Source: Clavaria fumosa
Taxonomy: Eukaryota > Basidiomycota > Agaricomycetes > Agaricales > Clavariaceae
Length of the DNA stretch: 64,000 nt
Reading direction: 5' to 3'
NCBI GenBank assembly: GCA_951802425.1
Contig: OX637805.1
Span: forward strand, 186,001-250,000
Below, piece by piece: positions 34,930 to 47,100 of the stretch. Both the position numbers and the translations under genes were made by a program. The notes under the pieces were generated by a model. That model searched no databases. It saw only the letters and a list, made by a program, of their open reading frames with translations, and had not been told where the DNA came from. How positions within the stretch are numbered: the first letter of the stretch is position 1; the number at the start of each line of letters is the position of its first letter.

Positions 34930-35732
34930 ATATATTTTATTGCAAGATAAGTACAATACTTATCTACACGAAAGAAAGCCAAGACCCCTCTTCATCAAGG
35001 GAGGAGCCCGAGGTGCCGTACTCAGATCCCCAGGACTCCTCTTCCCATGACTCATCTGAAGAGTCTGAGAAGTCAGACTCACCCACGAACCCAAGGGCAA
35101 CCCTCAAGGGATGGGAGGCAAACTGACCATCCCAGATTCCTGCCTCTAGGGCAGCCTCTCGCAAATGTCGCACAGCGCCGAGAGGACCTTCGTCGTCCAG
35201 AGTAGGAGACGGGAGGGAGGAATAGGCGGGGGGGAGGTCAACGGTAGGAAGGGAGGGTGACAGAGGAGGCGCCACCAACAGGGTATCCAGAGGTTGGAGA
35301 TCTGGACCTGGGGATGGTAAGCCGGATGTACAGGACCAGAACCAATCCCAGCCCAGTCCTGCCCACCTTGGTACCAGGTACCTTGATCACCCCAGGGGGT
35401 GGTGGCCCAGATGGTTGGTGAAGGAGGATGGGGAGGAGCCCAGTCCCAATCTATAAAGAATCAGACTTACTGGAGACAGAGAGAAGCAACTCGGCTAACT
35501 CACCATGAGGATCCTTGAGAAGGTCACAGATACGTCGGTAAGGACCTTGAGTCAAGGAGCAATCCTTGACAAGGTGGGAGGGATCCCCACAAGCAAAGCA
35601 TCGGTCAAGGACCCAGTAAAGGTCCGCATCGGCAGGGATGAGTTGAACCCACCAATGGAAGGTATCACAGGAGAGTTTAATCCCAGTGCGGGGAGTGAAG
35701 AGGGAGGAGCTGTGGAAGAACTCGACGAGGTG
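34930..35732 (-). pseudogene. Gypsy-type gag fragment with zinc knuckle
   Basis: The minus strand from about 35732 encodes TGIKLSCDTFHWWVQLIPAD and then a CX2CX4HX4C knuckle, CFACGDPSHLVKDC, near 35590-35550. A Ser/Asp/Glu-rich tail follows (35278-34964, ending GSSLDEEGSWLSFV). Frame changes lie between the blocks. The KDZ element is inserted in this gag; if it and one copy of its 8-bp duplication are ignored, the reading stays open into 50693 and beyond. Confidence 0.65.
35725..35732. repeat. KDZ target-site duplication, left (imperfect)
   Basis: ACGAGGTG here and GCGAGGTG at 50685-50692: seven of eight bases identical and directly outside the matching termini. An 8-bp duplication is known for Zisupton-type elements. 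Confidence 0.65.
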
Positions 35733-36960
35733 CAGTGGTCCCAGTAAGTTTAGTATACTAAAACATGGTAATGGTACAAATTTATGTTTAACTTTTGACA
35801 GTAATTACTGGTATATCTGAAGTACACTAGTGTGCTGCACTACCAAATGCCTAGTTGACTCATGTACAGTGTTAGTTTACTAAATGCAGCTATTACTGAG
35901 TACTGTAGTATATTACTGTGCAGCTACAGCTGCCAAACAACACTCTCAGTTCACTAAATGCAGCTATTACTGAGCACTGTAGTATATTACTGTACAGCTA
36001 CCACTGCCCAATAACACTCTCGGTTTACTAAATGCAGCTATTACTGACCACTGTAGTATATTACTGTGCAGCTACAGCTGCCCAATAACATTCTCAGTTT
36101 ACTAAATGCAGTTATTACTGAGCACTGTAGTATATTACTGTGCAGCTACAGCTGCCAAATAACACTCTCAGTTCACTAAATTCAGCTATTATTGAGCACT
36201 GTAGTGTATTACTGTGCAGCTACAGCTGCCAAATAACACTCTCAGTTTACTAAATGCAGCTATTACTGTGCACTGTAGTATATTACTGTACAGCTACAGC
36301 TGCCCAACACTTTCAGTTTACTAAATGCAGCTATCACTGAGCACTGTAATATATTACTGTACAGCTACAGCTGCCCAATAACACTCTCAGATTACTAAAT
36401 GCAGCTATCACTGAGCATTGTAGTATATTACTGTACAGCTACAGCTGCCCAATGAAAATCTCAGTTTACTAAATGCAGCTATCACTAAGCACTGTAGTAT
36501 ATTACTGTACAGCTACAGCTGCCCAATAACACTCTCAGTTTACTAAATGCAGCTATTACTGAGCACTGTAGTATATTACTGTGCAGCTACAGCTGCCAAA
36601 TAACACTCTCAGTTTACTAAATGCAGCTATTACTGACCACTGTAGTACATTACTGTACAGCTACAGCTGCCCAATAACACTCTCAGTTTACTAAATGCAG
36701 CTATCACTGAGCATTGTAGTACAGCTACAGCTGCCCAATGAAAATCTCAGTTTACTAAATGCAGCTATTACTGAGCACTGTAGTATATTACTGTACAGCT
36801 ACAGCTGCCCAATAACACTCTCAGTTTACTAAATGCAGCTATTACTGACCACTGTAGTATATTACTGTACAGCTATAGCTGCTCAACAATATTTACAGTG
36901 CACTAGATGCAGCTACTACTGAGCTCCCTAGTGTATTACTGTGCAGCTACCGTTCACGAG
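35733..36960 (+). repeat. KDZ left terminus with about 15 copies of a 74-bp repeat
   Basis: About 140 bp of terminal sequence is followed (35873-36960) by about 15 direct copies of a 73-75 bp unit. Each carries TTTACTAAATGCAGCTATTA, GTAGTATATTACTG and the near-palindromic GCAGCTACAGCTGC. One copy near 36720 is shortened. The unit also occurs inverted at the right end, so these are subterminal repeats and plausible transposase-binding sites. Confidence 0.9.
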
Positions 36961-37121
36961 CAATTATTATCTGTTATTCAAGTCAACTAATTACAGTAAG
37001 TCTTGGTTTAGGTACATCACAATGCATGCTCTAGGATGCGCCTCGATACTTTGAGCTAATCATTTCCTCAATCTGTCAAATAGGATCAGTCTAATGGCGA
37101 GTACAATTACATTCTGAAATG

Positions 37122-39554
37122 TTACCTCTTGTTTGTCTTTTGACCTTGTGTCTCCAAAGGGCGTTTTTCACCGCTAGTAGCAGTACGAGACATCTGATCA
37201 AGTGCCCATACAACGTCTTGTACCACATTGGCGAAATCGCTTCGCTCCTCATCAGTCGATACCGCCGCCATCCACCACCTGAGACTTGAGACGAGACTAT
37301 AAAACCCATTAATCCCACCCTTATACAAGTCTACCCATGCCTCAATTCCCAGCGTGGTCTTCATAAGAGAACCAGACTCGCCCTTTCGCTCGTGGGGCTG
37401 GAGAGTGGTCCACCACTCACGCCAAGCCTTTGAATATACCTTGACATCATTGATGATTGGCACGACCTCACGACCAGAATTAATCCATGTGTCTACCAGC
37501 TTCAGGCGGTTCTTCTTGGAAATAGTATATGATGGGCCCTGCTTGACATGTCAGCAATTCATGGAAACATTAAACGACACGCACCCTCCCCACCGGAAAC
37601 CCCAAAATCACTTCCATCTTGACCCATTTCTTGATCACATCATCCCATTCTGGAATGGCGCATAACTCGCTCAATTCGTCAAATGCCTGCGTCATCCATA
37701 GCGGCCAGTTTGACTTGTCGAGGACATGTTCCCCGGGAGTATTGTCTTCGTGCACAGGCATAGGAGCCATAGCTACAGATGGTAGGGCAGAAATGGAGGG
37801 GTTGCGATTCAACACGTTTTCCAATCGTTTGGCACCAGCCTCGTCATGTGTGGTGCTGGTGTCACTGTGGTCTGGGGCCTCCGAGTCGGTAGGATGTGGG
37901 TATTGATTGCTGTCAGGAGAGTCAGACTGCACCATGAATCGCAGAGAAGAACACACCAGTCAGAAGGGTCGTGATTTGACAAAATTCCCATTTCCCTGGC
38001 GCTTGCCTTGTCGTGTAAGGTGCTGTTAGCGCCACTGTGGTCCGGGGCTTCTGAGTCGGTAAGAGGTGAGCTTCGATTACTGTTAAGGGAGTCAGATTGC
38101 ACCATGAATCACAGAGAATATCGACACACAAGTCAGGGGGGTCATGATTTGACAAGACTTCCATTTCCCTGCCGCTGACTCCCTGTGTTTGCTTGATCAC
38201 ACTTATGTGCCTGGGTCTGAGGGTTTGAGTCGGAGACTGCACCGGCACCGGACTACACAGGGCGCCTTTGCTTGCCAAGATATCAGATTCACTTTCAGAT
38301 GAATCAGAGTCTATGTCGATGGATGGTGTGGTGGCTGAAGTCGAAGCAAAATTGAGATGGTTGGTAGCCTTGTTGTAGTCGATGGTGAGGTGTTCTGTAC
38401 CAGGAATTGCACGCGCAGAACGGACAGCCAGTGCTTTATAACAAAAATTAGCCTGAAGAAATACCAGATGGAAAAAAGGACGCACGGAAAGCCCTAACAC
38501 CAAACTCGTGGAAATCCTCCTGCAGTTGCTTAACTGTCTCGGGATAGAGCGCATCGAATGAGCTTCCAAACGGTGTACGACCAGAGTGGCTCCTAATGAC
38601 ATATCAGAGTGGATAGCAAGGACGAAAGTCAACGTACATGACAATGGTGAGGTTTCCACCCTGCTTGGGTTCTGGGCCCATAAAGATGCACATCCCGAAG
38701 TACCCAGTTTGCGCCAAGATGTCATCCATCACCCAGGCCACTGTGCTAGGAAGCAAATCGATAGTCCTGGGATTCGTTTGATTAGCAGCAACACTTGAAT
38801 GGGACACAGATGCGGATAACCAAACCTTTGGTAGTCGTTGGGCTCTGTCGGTGAATCGTCATCTCCTTTCTCAGCCTCGTGCTCCTTTGTGCGGTATTCT
38901 TCGACTTCTGCCTTCACTTTTCGGCTCTCACCCTCGAACAACCGTGCGACGACCTGGTTGCGAAACGCAAGTGGGATGTGGGTGTGGGCGACTTTCGGCT
39001 TCTCTGCGTCCTCACTCTCGTCATCGTTCTCTTGGTCCCCATTCTGCTGGCACGACTCCAACCACTCTCTCTGGACAACCGCCTTCAACTTTTCCTCGTA
39101 GTACAGCTTCGAGTATGCTTGTATCACTTGCAACTTTTTCTTCTTTCGTTTACTGAGATCTAGGATCTTGCGGCGCCCAGCTCCTGCTGTCAAACTTGCT
39201 CGCGTGTGGTTATTAAACCATTCTTTGATTCTCTGGTGCGTCGCTTGTTAGTGCTGGGAGGTGCTGTGGATGAGGGACCATTCAAACCTTTTTCACCTTA
39301 TCTTTCTCGTTGAGTGGCTTCCCCTTCTTTGCCTTGTTGCTGGCATCGGCAGCGTCATGGTCATCACCATTGTCTCGAGCTTGATCATGGACTGGCCAGT
39401 GGTGGAACCAATGCTCGAATACTCGAGGCCAGAATGATTCCTTTGACCTGGAGGCCGCATACGCTCCACATTGAGACCGAAGATATTCGTGCTGTTCCTC
39501 CGTTGCCCATGGCGTGGGACCTCTGCGTCGAGTGGTTGTCTTGTAGGAAGGCAT
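37122..39554 (-). CDS. KDZ companion protein 1, homeodomain-like
   Basis: Start ATG at 39554. The N-terminus has RRRGPTPWATEEQHEYLRSQ and, after a spliced intron, RIKEWFNNHTR, resembling helix 3 of a homeodomain (W-F-x-N-x-R). A Lys-rich stretch (SKRKKKKLQVIQAYSKLYYE), an acidic segment, HIPLAFRNQVVARLFEGESR and GMCIFMGPEPKQGG follow; the tail reaches a stop at 37122. Several 45-60 nt introns are needed. The segment near 37830-38150 is tandemly duplicated, with two copies of a SDSEAPDHS-like peptide and a fainter third. Inferred nuclear DNA-binding partner of the transposase; function unproven. Confidence 0.6.
37810..38160 (-). repeat. Internal tandem duplication, about 175 bp, in companion gene 1
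   Basis: Two clear copies share GTGATTTGAC, GGGGC(C/T)TC(C/T)GAGTCGGTA and TGCACCATGAATC. A third, more diverged copy extends toward 38160. It spans coding and putative intron sequence. Confidence 0.7.
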
Positions 39555-39789
39555 GGTTCAAAGTGATTAGTGCGTGCCTCACATCAACCTGCTGTCTCTT
39601 TACTCACTGCGGCAATAGCCACCGATCAATCTCTGTTCCACAAACAGGTTGTGGCCATTGCCAAGGAAGTGTGTGCGCTGTGGCCGTTGCTGAAAAAGTG
39701 TACAGTGGCTGTTGCGGTGGGCCGGGCGGCCCGGGCCAAGGAGGTGTGGCAGCGAGAGTGAAGGTAAGGCAGCCACCTGCGATCTGAGT

Positions 39790-40691
39790 ATTCATCTAAA
39801 GGAAGCTGATCCAGCAATTGCACAATGGCATTGCGACACGACTGCGAACCACGATGGGCTAAGAAATTTCGAGAGCCAGTCGCTTGATTTTCGACACCAT
39901 TGATATCAAATGGTTGGCCTTGAGATTTTTGGTTTCTTGCAGTACCACATGCAAGGTTTCTGCCAGGCGTTGCAGTAAAGATAATGGAAATACATGATTT
40001 TTGTAACGGATAGTAAATTGTCTTTCTAGTTGCAGTCTCTGAACAGAACAGTAGAAACTTCGATGTACGTTTCAATGGTTGAAATGCCTGTCTGGAGTGT
40101 CGCAAAGAGCTCAAATGCTTCTCTAAATGCCTTGCGCTGTACACCCTGATCAGGGGGCCATGTCGCTGTAACAAGGGACTCCAGGTCTCTTATTAGTGCC
40201 CTCCCCACCTTTGCATGTGCATCCCAATCCTGAATCACTCCCTGGGCGACTCCATTGCACCCTGCACTCTGGAGCTCACTATCCAATAGGTGGAGCCAAC
40301 CACTCACCGCTCCTCGCTCCTTTGTCCATTCACAGACCATAGAATGTACTTCAGAGAGTATTTGCTGAAGCGACTGGCCTGGGTTCTGGGGAGCATGGCA
40401 GATGGGTCGATGTTGGTCTCCGGACACACTAGAGGAAATATTAGACTGGCCGATGTCTCCTGCTCCTGCAGGACGTGCTTCGGTTGGAAGTTGCTGAATT
40501 GACTGGCCCGAGTTCTGAGAAGCAGAAACACTGGAGGGAATCTGCCTAGCTGCTTTTGCAGCTTGTCGTCGTCTAAGTGGGAGGTTGGTGACAGCAAACA
40601 TGTCAGAGACGAGTGCTTACTTTGCTGCCCGACGCCTATCCTTTTCACGAATTTCTTGCAAGTGCCTTAACAAAGCATGAGCAAATAGCAT
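39790..40691 (-). CDS. KDZ companion protein 2, unknown function
   Basis: The start at 40691 (MLFAHALLRHLQEIREKDRR) is preferred over a later ATG at 40601, because a 48-nt intron (40573-40620, GTAAGC...TTAG) joins RRRAAK to RRRQAAKAARQIPSS in frame. The protein has a basic N-terminus, a Ser/Gln-rich part and an alpha-helical region (DWDAHAKVGRALIRDLESLV, FELFATLQTGISTIE). Further exons may give ETLHVVLQETKNLKANHLIS before the 3' end; that end is uncertain. No known family was recognised. It is transcribed away from the transposase gene. Confidence 0.5.
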
Positions 40692-41042
40692 TTGCCGACA
40701 ATGAAACATAAGTTGCACCTTGCACGGTAGCATTGATCCTTGTTTAAGTGGCGAAAATCTTGGTCAGAACACTCCTCAGATACCATTAGTAAGACAGCAA
40801 GTGTTAAAGAGTCTGGAGGGGGCTGTATAGTGCGAGTTGTAGGAGCATGAGCAAATGTCCACGACAGTCCACGATAAGTCCGCGATAAGTCCACGACAAG
40901 TCCACGATCCCAGACGTTGGGCACAAGTCCACGAGCTCAGATCCGGAGTGAGATAGACTCGCCACAGCCACCCCTGCATCGATCAATCACATGACAGCCT
41001 TAGATGATGATCGACGATCAGTAATTGGACTCATTCAGCACT
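40692..41042. promoter_or_regulatory. Divergent promoter region with GTCCACGA iterons
   Basis: The 351 bp between the two opposed start codons must hold both promoters. GTCCACGA starts at 40857, 40867, 40889, 40900 and 40927, with a variant GTCCGCGA at 40878. The spacing is 10-11 bp, one helical turn, for the first five sites. All are in the same orientation. This looks like an array for cooperative binding of a regulator or of the transposase or its partner. Confidence 0.6.
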
Positions 41043-43019
41043 ATGGCACGGAGGAAGACTGGAGCAAAAGTCAACATAATTCGGGCTGGCCTCCCTTCTG
41101 TCTTCCAAGTGCGGGCAACAACGATCCATAGAATAAGTGGCCAACTCAAGCTCAAGCAGCAAACGGCTAGTCTACACGTCCAGCATCCACAAGATTTGTC
41201 GAAATTTTCGCCAACTGTGCTGGAAAATCAAGGTCATGGCATCGAGGATTTTGGAAGTCAGATGGGCATGCAGGATAGCGAAGCACAACGAGGAGATGGG
41301 AAATCCATCAAGGTGTGTATTATTGCCTTTCAATTCGCACTGCCTTGATTGCTTGCAGAAACCTTCAGAAACACCGTTACAGCAATGGCTCCCGTTTCGA
41401 CAGGAATACTTGGATGAAATGCTCCGCCATGAATCTCGACCTCCCATTGCTGCTTGTGCGCTGTGTGGTGCAAATGCTAAGTTCAAGTGTCGTGATTGTT
41501 TTAGCACTCCCCTACGCTGCCAAAGTTGTCTTGTTCAAGAACACGGTACCATGCCATTTCACCGGATACTTGTAAGTGCATCCTATGTTTCACCATGAAG
41601 CATTCTTATGGGTAATTAGAAATGGGAAGGCACATTCTACAATGATGCTTCTCTGTGGGAGCTTGGTATGGTGGTTCAACTTGGTCATGACGGCGGTATC
41701 TGTAGCAATCCAAGTCAGACAATGAAAATGTTTGTTGTGGTAGATGTATCTGGAATCCATCAAGTCAACCTCAAGTTTTGCGAGTGCCATATGATCCCTG
41801 GAAACTCGAGGCATCACATCCAACTCTTACGCTCAAGTTGGCTCCCCACTACTCTGGTGCGGCCACAGACCGCCTTCACGTTCGATTGCCTCGACACTTT
41901 CCATCTCTTAACGTTGCAAGGAAAACTGAGTGCCCATGATTTCTACCAAGCACTTACCCACAAGTCAGACAATGTAGGGCTATTGGGTCTCAAGGTATGA
42001 TGCTTCGTCTATTAAAATTGCTTCTGCCTAACGACAGTAATACAGGATCGCTACGAGCAATTCATGGTCACAATGCGTATATGGCGGCATCTAAAAATGC
42101 TCAAGCGTTCAGGTCGTGGCCACGACCCGTCTGGGGTTGCTCTCACACAAGCTGGTCAGTGTGCTGTTGAATGTCCGGCATGTCCGCACCCTGGTCGGAA
42201 CCTTCCTTCAAGTTGGCAGTCATCTCCATCATCAAAGTCGTAAGTTCATTTCGCCGTTGTCTAACAAGTCCTAATCGATGCATACCAGCTGGCTCTACAC
42301 TCTCACCCTTGCTCTTGACGCCAATTTTCGACTTAAGTTGAAGAATCGAGGGATCACAAATGATCCTCCACTTGGTAATGGTTGGGGCCATTGGGTTCCA
42401 AGTGGGCCATACGATGAGTATCTATCGACTTATGGATGGCAAGAAGAGGTAAGTGAGTACAATACTGAGTTATCCCCTAACTGACTTCTTATCAGCCAAA
42501 TCTCTGCGAATCGCAGTTGCGTGCTGTTGACCATGCAAACACCCGGTTCTCAAAAGGCTACAAAGCGACTGGTGCAGGCGTCGCAGTTTGCGCAAGGCAC
42601 TCCCTCGTTCGTAAAAATGGCCTAGGTGATCTTCAAAAGGGCGAACGGTGAGTACATCGCTATTCCCTTTGTAAACTGCCTTACTGACATATACTCAGAT
42701 ATGCCAACATGGATTTCATCGCGTTTTTCAGCCTATCTGGTCTGCTTACACAACACATCACTTATTCATATGATATTGCTTGCGAGTGGTCTCGAAACCT
42801 CAAGGCGCGGGTCTTGCAACTCCCTCAGTCCATGCAGCTACCAAAAGACACACTCAATACGTTGCGATTTGTTATCCCTAAAATGCACATCTATGGCCAT
42901 GGGAAAACCTGTCAAACCCGGTATTCTCTCAATTTCATGAAGAGCTCGGCTCGCACAAATGGCGAAGACCCCGAGCGTTAGTGGGCCCACATAAACCCGG
43001 TTACTTCAAGCACCCGAGA

Positions 43020-43024
43020 GATGG
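43020..43024. repeat. Copia target-site duplication GATGG, left
   Basis: GATGG directly precedes the first LTR and is repeated at 48572-48576 after the last LTR. Removing the insertion and one copy leaves the KDZ frame intact. Confidence 0.85.
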
Positions 43025-43327
43025 TGACGAAGAGCATACTTAGATGCCTCGTCCCAACTCGCCGGGATCCGCGCCTCATGTGGCGTCGTCGTTCTGCCGC
43101 CTGTCTTCTCGCTTTTACTTTGATTCATTTACTCTTTAAGCTCTTGCTTCGTAGTCTTCTTTCACCCTTAAATACTCCCGCGATAGTTCCCTAGGAGTTC
43201 ACACGTTACCGCTCTCTCGCGCGAACTCCAGGTCCGTACCATCTTGTAAGACTTTGCACTGCGTAGTACTAACAATTCACACGCGTTACCGCTCTCTCGC
43301 GCGAACTCCAGTGCTGCGCTGCTGAAA
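43025..43327 (+). repeat. Copia 5' LTR, 303 bp
   Basis: Starts TGACGAAGAGC and contains a direct repeat of CTCTCGCGCGAACTCCAG separated by 80 bp. Nearly identical to the 3' LTR at 48269-48571. Confidence 0.9.
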
Positions 43328-44139
43328 GATTATGAGACCCGCTCCGGGCTTGACAGATATGGACTCCCTTCGGTTCACGAAGTTGAACGGTCAGAACTAC
43401 GCTACATGGGCAATACATATGCGCTCTGCACTACAGTCGAAGTATCTGTGGGCGCTAGTAAAAGGGAAGGAGACCCGCCCTGTTAGCCCAGTTGCTGCCC
43501 CCGGAGGACCTGACGAAGAGCATACTTAGATGCCTCGTCCCAACTCGCCGGGATCCGCGCCTCGTGTGGCGTCGTCGTTCTGCCGCCTGTCTTCTCGCTT
43601 TTACTTTGATTCATTTACTCTTTAAGCTCTTGCTTCGTAGTCTTCTTTCACCCTTAAATACTCCCGCGATAGTTCCCTAGGAGTTCACGCGTTACCACTC
43701 TCTCGCGCGAACTCCAGTGCTGCGCTGCTGAAAGATTATGAGACCCGCTCCGGGCTTGACAGATATGGACTCCCTTCGGTTCACGAAGTTGAACGGTCAG
43801 AACTATGCTACATGGGCAATACATATGCGCTCTGCACTACAGTCGAAGTATCTGTGGGCGCTAGTAAAAGGGAAGGAGACCCGCCCTGTTAGCCCAGTTG
43901 CTGCCCCCGGAGGACCTGACGAAGAGCATACTTAGATGCCTCGTCCCAACTCGCCGGGATCCGCGCCTCGTGTGGCGTCGTCGTTCTGCCGCCTGTCTTC
44001 TCGCTTTTACTTTGATTCATTTACTCTTTAAGCTCTTGCTTCGTAGTCTTCTTTCACCCTTAAATACTCCCGCGATAGTTCCCTAGGAGTTCACGCATTA
44101 CCACTCTCTCGCGCGAACTCCAGTGCTGCGCTGCTGAAA
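43328..44139 (+). repeat. Two tandem 406-bp units: gag start plus short LTR
   Basis: The units 43328-43733 and 43734-44139 are almost identical. Each has 183 bp of leader and gag start (MRPAPGLTDMDS to APGGP), joined at GGAGGACC to a 223-bp LTR. The short LTR equals the long one minus 80 bp, exactly one copy of its internal direct repeat with the sequence between. Confidence 0.95.
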
Positions 44140-44143
44140 GATT

Positions 44144-47100
44144 ATGAGACCCGCTCCGGGCTTGACAGATATGGACTCCCTTCGGTTCACGAAGTTGAAC
44201 GGTCAGAACTACGCTACATGGGCAATACATATGCGCTCTGCACTACAGTCGAAGTATCTGTGGGCGCTAGTAAAAGGGAAGGAGACCCGCCCTGTTAGCC
44301 CAGTTGCTGCCCCCGGAGGACCAGCCCCGAGCGCAGAAGAGATCGCACGAGTCGAGGCCCTCATAGACGAATGGGAGGCCAAGGACGAAGCCGCGCAGGG
44401 TTTGATGTACGGATCCACCGACGAATCGCAATGGCCGCACGTCTCAGACTGCAAGACCGCAGTCGAGATGTGGGACACTTGGAAAACGATTCACCAGACG
44501 AACAAACAATCGACGAACACTTATTACTACTTGAAGGAGCTCTACACGAAGAAATACGTTGACGGGACCTCTATGGAAGACCATATCGCTGCGTTATTGA
44601 ACCTTCGACAACGAATTGTCCAGTCTGGAGGGACCGTTGACGACTCCCAGATGTCGCAGGCGATGATCCTGTCCCTACCTGAGATGCCGTCTTGGGAGTT
44701 AATCACTGTTCAACTGATTCACAGCGACCAACTCACCCCCGACATCGTCAGTACGAGGCTACAGGCCGAGGCGAACAGACGCGCCCAGGAGAAAGCCGGC
44801 GGCCAGACGGCCTTCCAGGCGACCGGCAAAAGAGGCCGTGGCGGGGCCCAACGCGGGCGAGGAAGAGGCCAAGGGTCCTCTGGTGGGCGCGGCCCCCAGC
44901 CAGACGATGAATGTCGATACTGCAAAAAGAAGGGACACTGGGCGAATGAGTGTCGGAAAAAGGAGGCTGACGAAAAACGCGACGCACCCGGCGGATCGGC
45001 TAACACAGCCGTCAGTGGGAGTCAAGACCTTGGCGACTGCGAGGTGGGGCGAGTCTACCTAGCAGCTGGACCGCAGAACGTCGCTGGAATCATACTGGAC
45101 TGCGGAGCGACTGACCACATGTTTTGTGATAAGTCCTACTTTGTTTCCTATTCCGCTTCATCAGGTCAGACGATATCCGTTGGAGACGCGAGAAACGTAC
45201 CCGTCGAGGGCCTAGGCAGCGTCCGCCTAAGGGTCAGGCTTCCCGAGGGACAACGGACAGTCACTCTGCATAAAGTTATGCACGCTCCGAAGCTATCTAT
45301 GAACTTGGTCAGCCTAGGTGCGCTCCAACGAGAAGGGGCACAGTACCGAAGCACAGAAACAGGACTGGTCGTGACGCTGGGGAAAGATGAGTTAATGCAC
45401 GGACAGCTAAAAGAGGGGCTTTACCGGGTGGAATGCATTGACGGGAGCACCGAGGCCGCCTTCGCGACTTCTTCAGGCGCGAGTATGCGGACCTGGCACC
45501 GTCGGATGGGGCACCTACACCTTGAAGGGATTCGCGAGCTCGCACGAAAGGGGATGGTAGACGGACTTACCATTTCGTCTAGCGACCACGACCGAGTGTG
45601 CGAGGGGTGCGCTATCGGTAAGTCGCACCGACTACCGCTGCCGAAGGTGAGCCAGACACGATACGAACGGATGGACCTCGTCGTCGCCGACCTCACAGGA
45701 CCGATGAAGATCGAGACCTGGTCCGGCATGCGGTACGCCCTAGTAGCGGTCGAGGTAAGCTCGCGATACGGGATCGTCCGGCTGTTGAAGAGCAAGGACG
45801 AGGCCCCAGCCACATTGAAGGAGATAATAGCGATGTTAGAAAGACAGTCCGGACGGAAGCTGAAGAAATTACGCACCGACAACGGAACCGAACTCGTCAA
45901 CGACAAAGTAGAAGAGCTATGCAAAAAGAACGGGATAATACACGAGACGACCGTGCCCTATGGACCGGAGCAGAACGGGATTGCTGAGCGAACGATAGCG
46001 ACGTACTTCGAGATGGTGAGATGCATGCTACATTCATCAGGTATGGACCTGCGTTACTGGGGGGAGGCCCTGGTGTACGCGTCACATATCAGAAATCTCT
46101 CGCCGACGTCCGCTCTGCCTGGAAAGGTGCCTTATGAGGCATGGTATGGACGAAAACCCGACGTCTCTCACCTTCGAATCTTCGGTTCCATCGCATATGC
46201 CAATATTCCGAAAAAGGTACGGGGCGGGAAGCTCGAGGCGACGTCCGTGAAATGTAGATTGCTAGGATGGTGGGCGGATGAGACGAAGGGGTATCGTCTA
46301 GAGGATTTGGAGACTAAGACATTAATTACCTCACGCGACGTCCGCTTTGTTGAAGATCTCCCCCCAACAGACTTAGCCATTATCGAGGGGATCGATCCAC
46401 GCCCACCGAGCGACGTTCCGGACGCGACAAGGCATGAGGGTACGGGTACGAGCAGCGACCCCCTCGCTACCAATAAAGGAGAAGAGTCAGATGAAGTTGC
46501 GGAAGACATCGTCGCACCTACCGAATCTAAGGAAGATGAAGCACCTCGTCGAGAGCCGTCCAGACGCCAGCGTCGCCCAGCGGTTCGTTTTGGAGAAGAA
46601 GCGACTGCAGAGGAATACGAAGAGGCTATCGGCGAAGACGCTCATCAAACGTTCGTTGTCACAAATGGAGATCCTCGCACTTACAAAGAGGCGATGAACA
46701 CCAGTCATGCGAAGGAGTGGGAGAAGGCAATCGCGACCGAGCTCGAGCAGCTCCGTTCTTCAGGGACCTTCGAGTGGGTGTCCAAGGTTCCGGACGGCCG
46801 CAAGGCGATCGGAAGCCGCATAGTCTTTCAGACGAAGAGGGATGGCGATGGGAAGGTGGTCAGGTATAAGGCTAGAGTAGTCGCGAAGGGTTTCTCACAG
46901 GTTCCAGGACAAGACTTCGAGGCGTCGTTCGCATCCGTCGCACGTCTGACGACGCTCCGAGCTCTTCTGTCCATGGCCGCGCGGGAGGACTGGACTCTCC
47001 ACCAGGTCGATGTCGTCGGAGCGTACCTGCGAGGCGACTTGAGCGAAGAAATTTACTTGGACCCACCTGATGGAACACGTACGAATGAGAAGGACCGGCG

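Noticed and set aside
35873..36960. CRISPR-like regular repeat
   Set aside because: The 74-bp units are contiguous with no unique spacers, the genome is eukaryotic, and the same units occur at the other end of the KDZ element.
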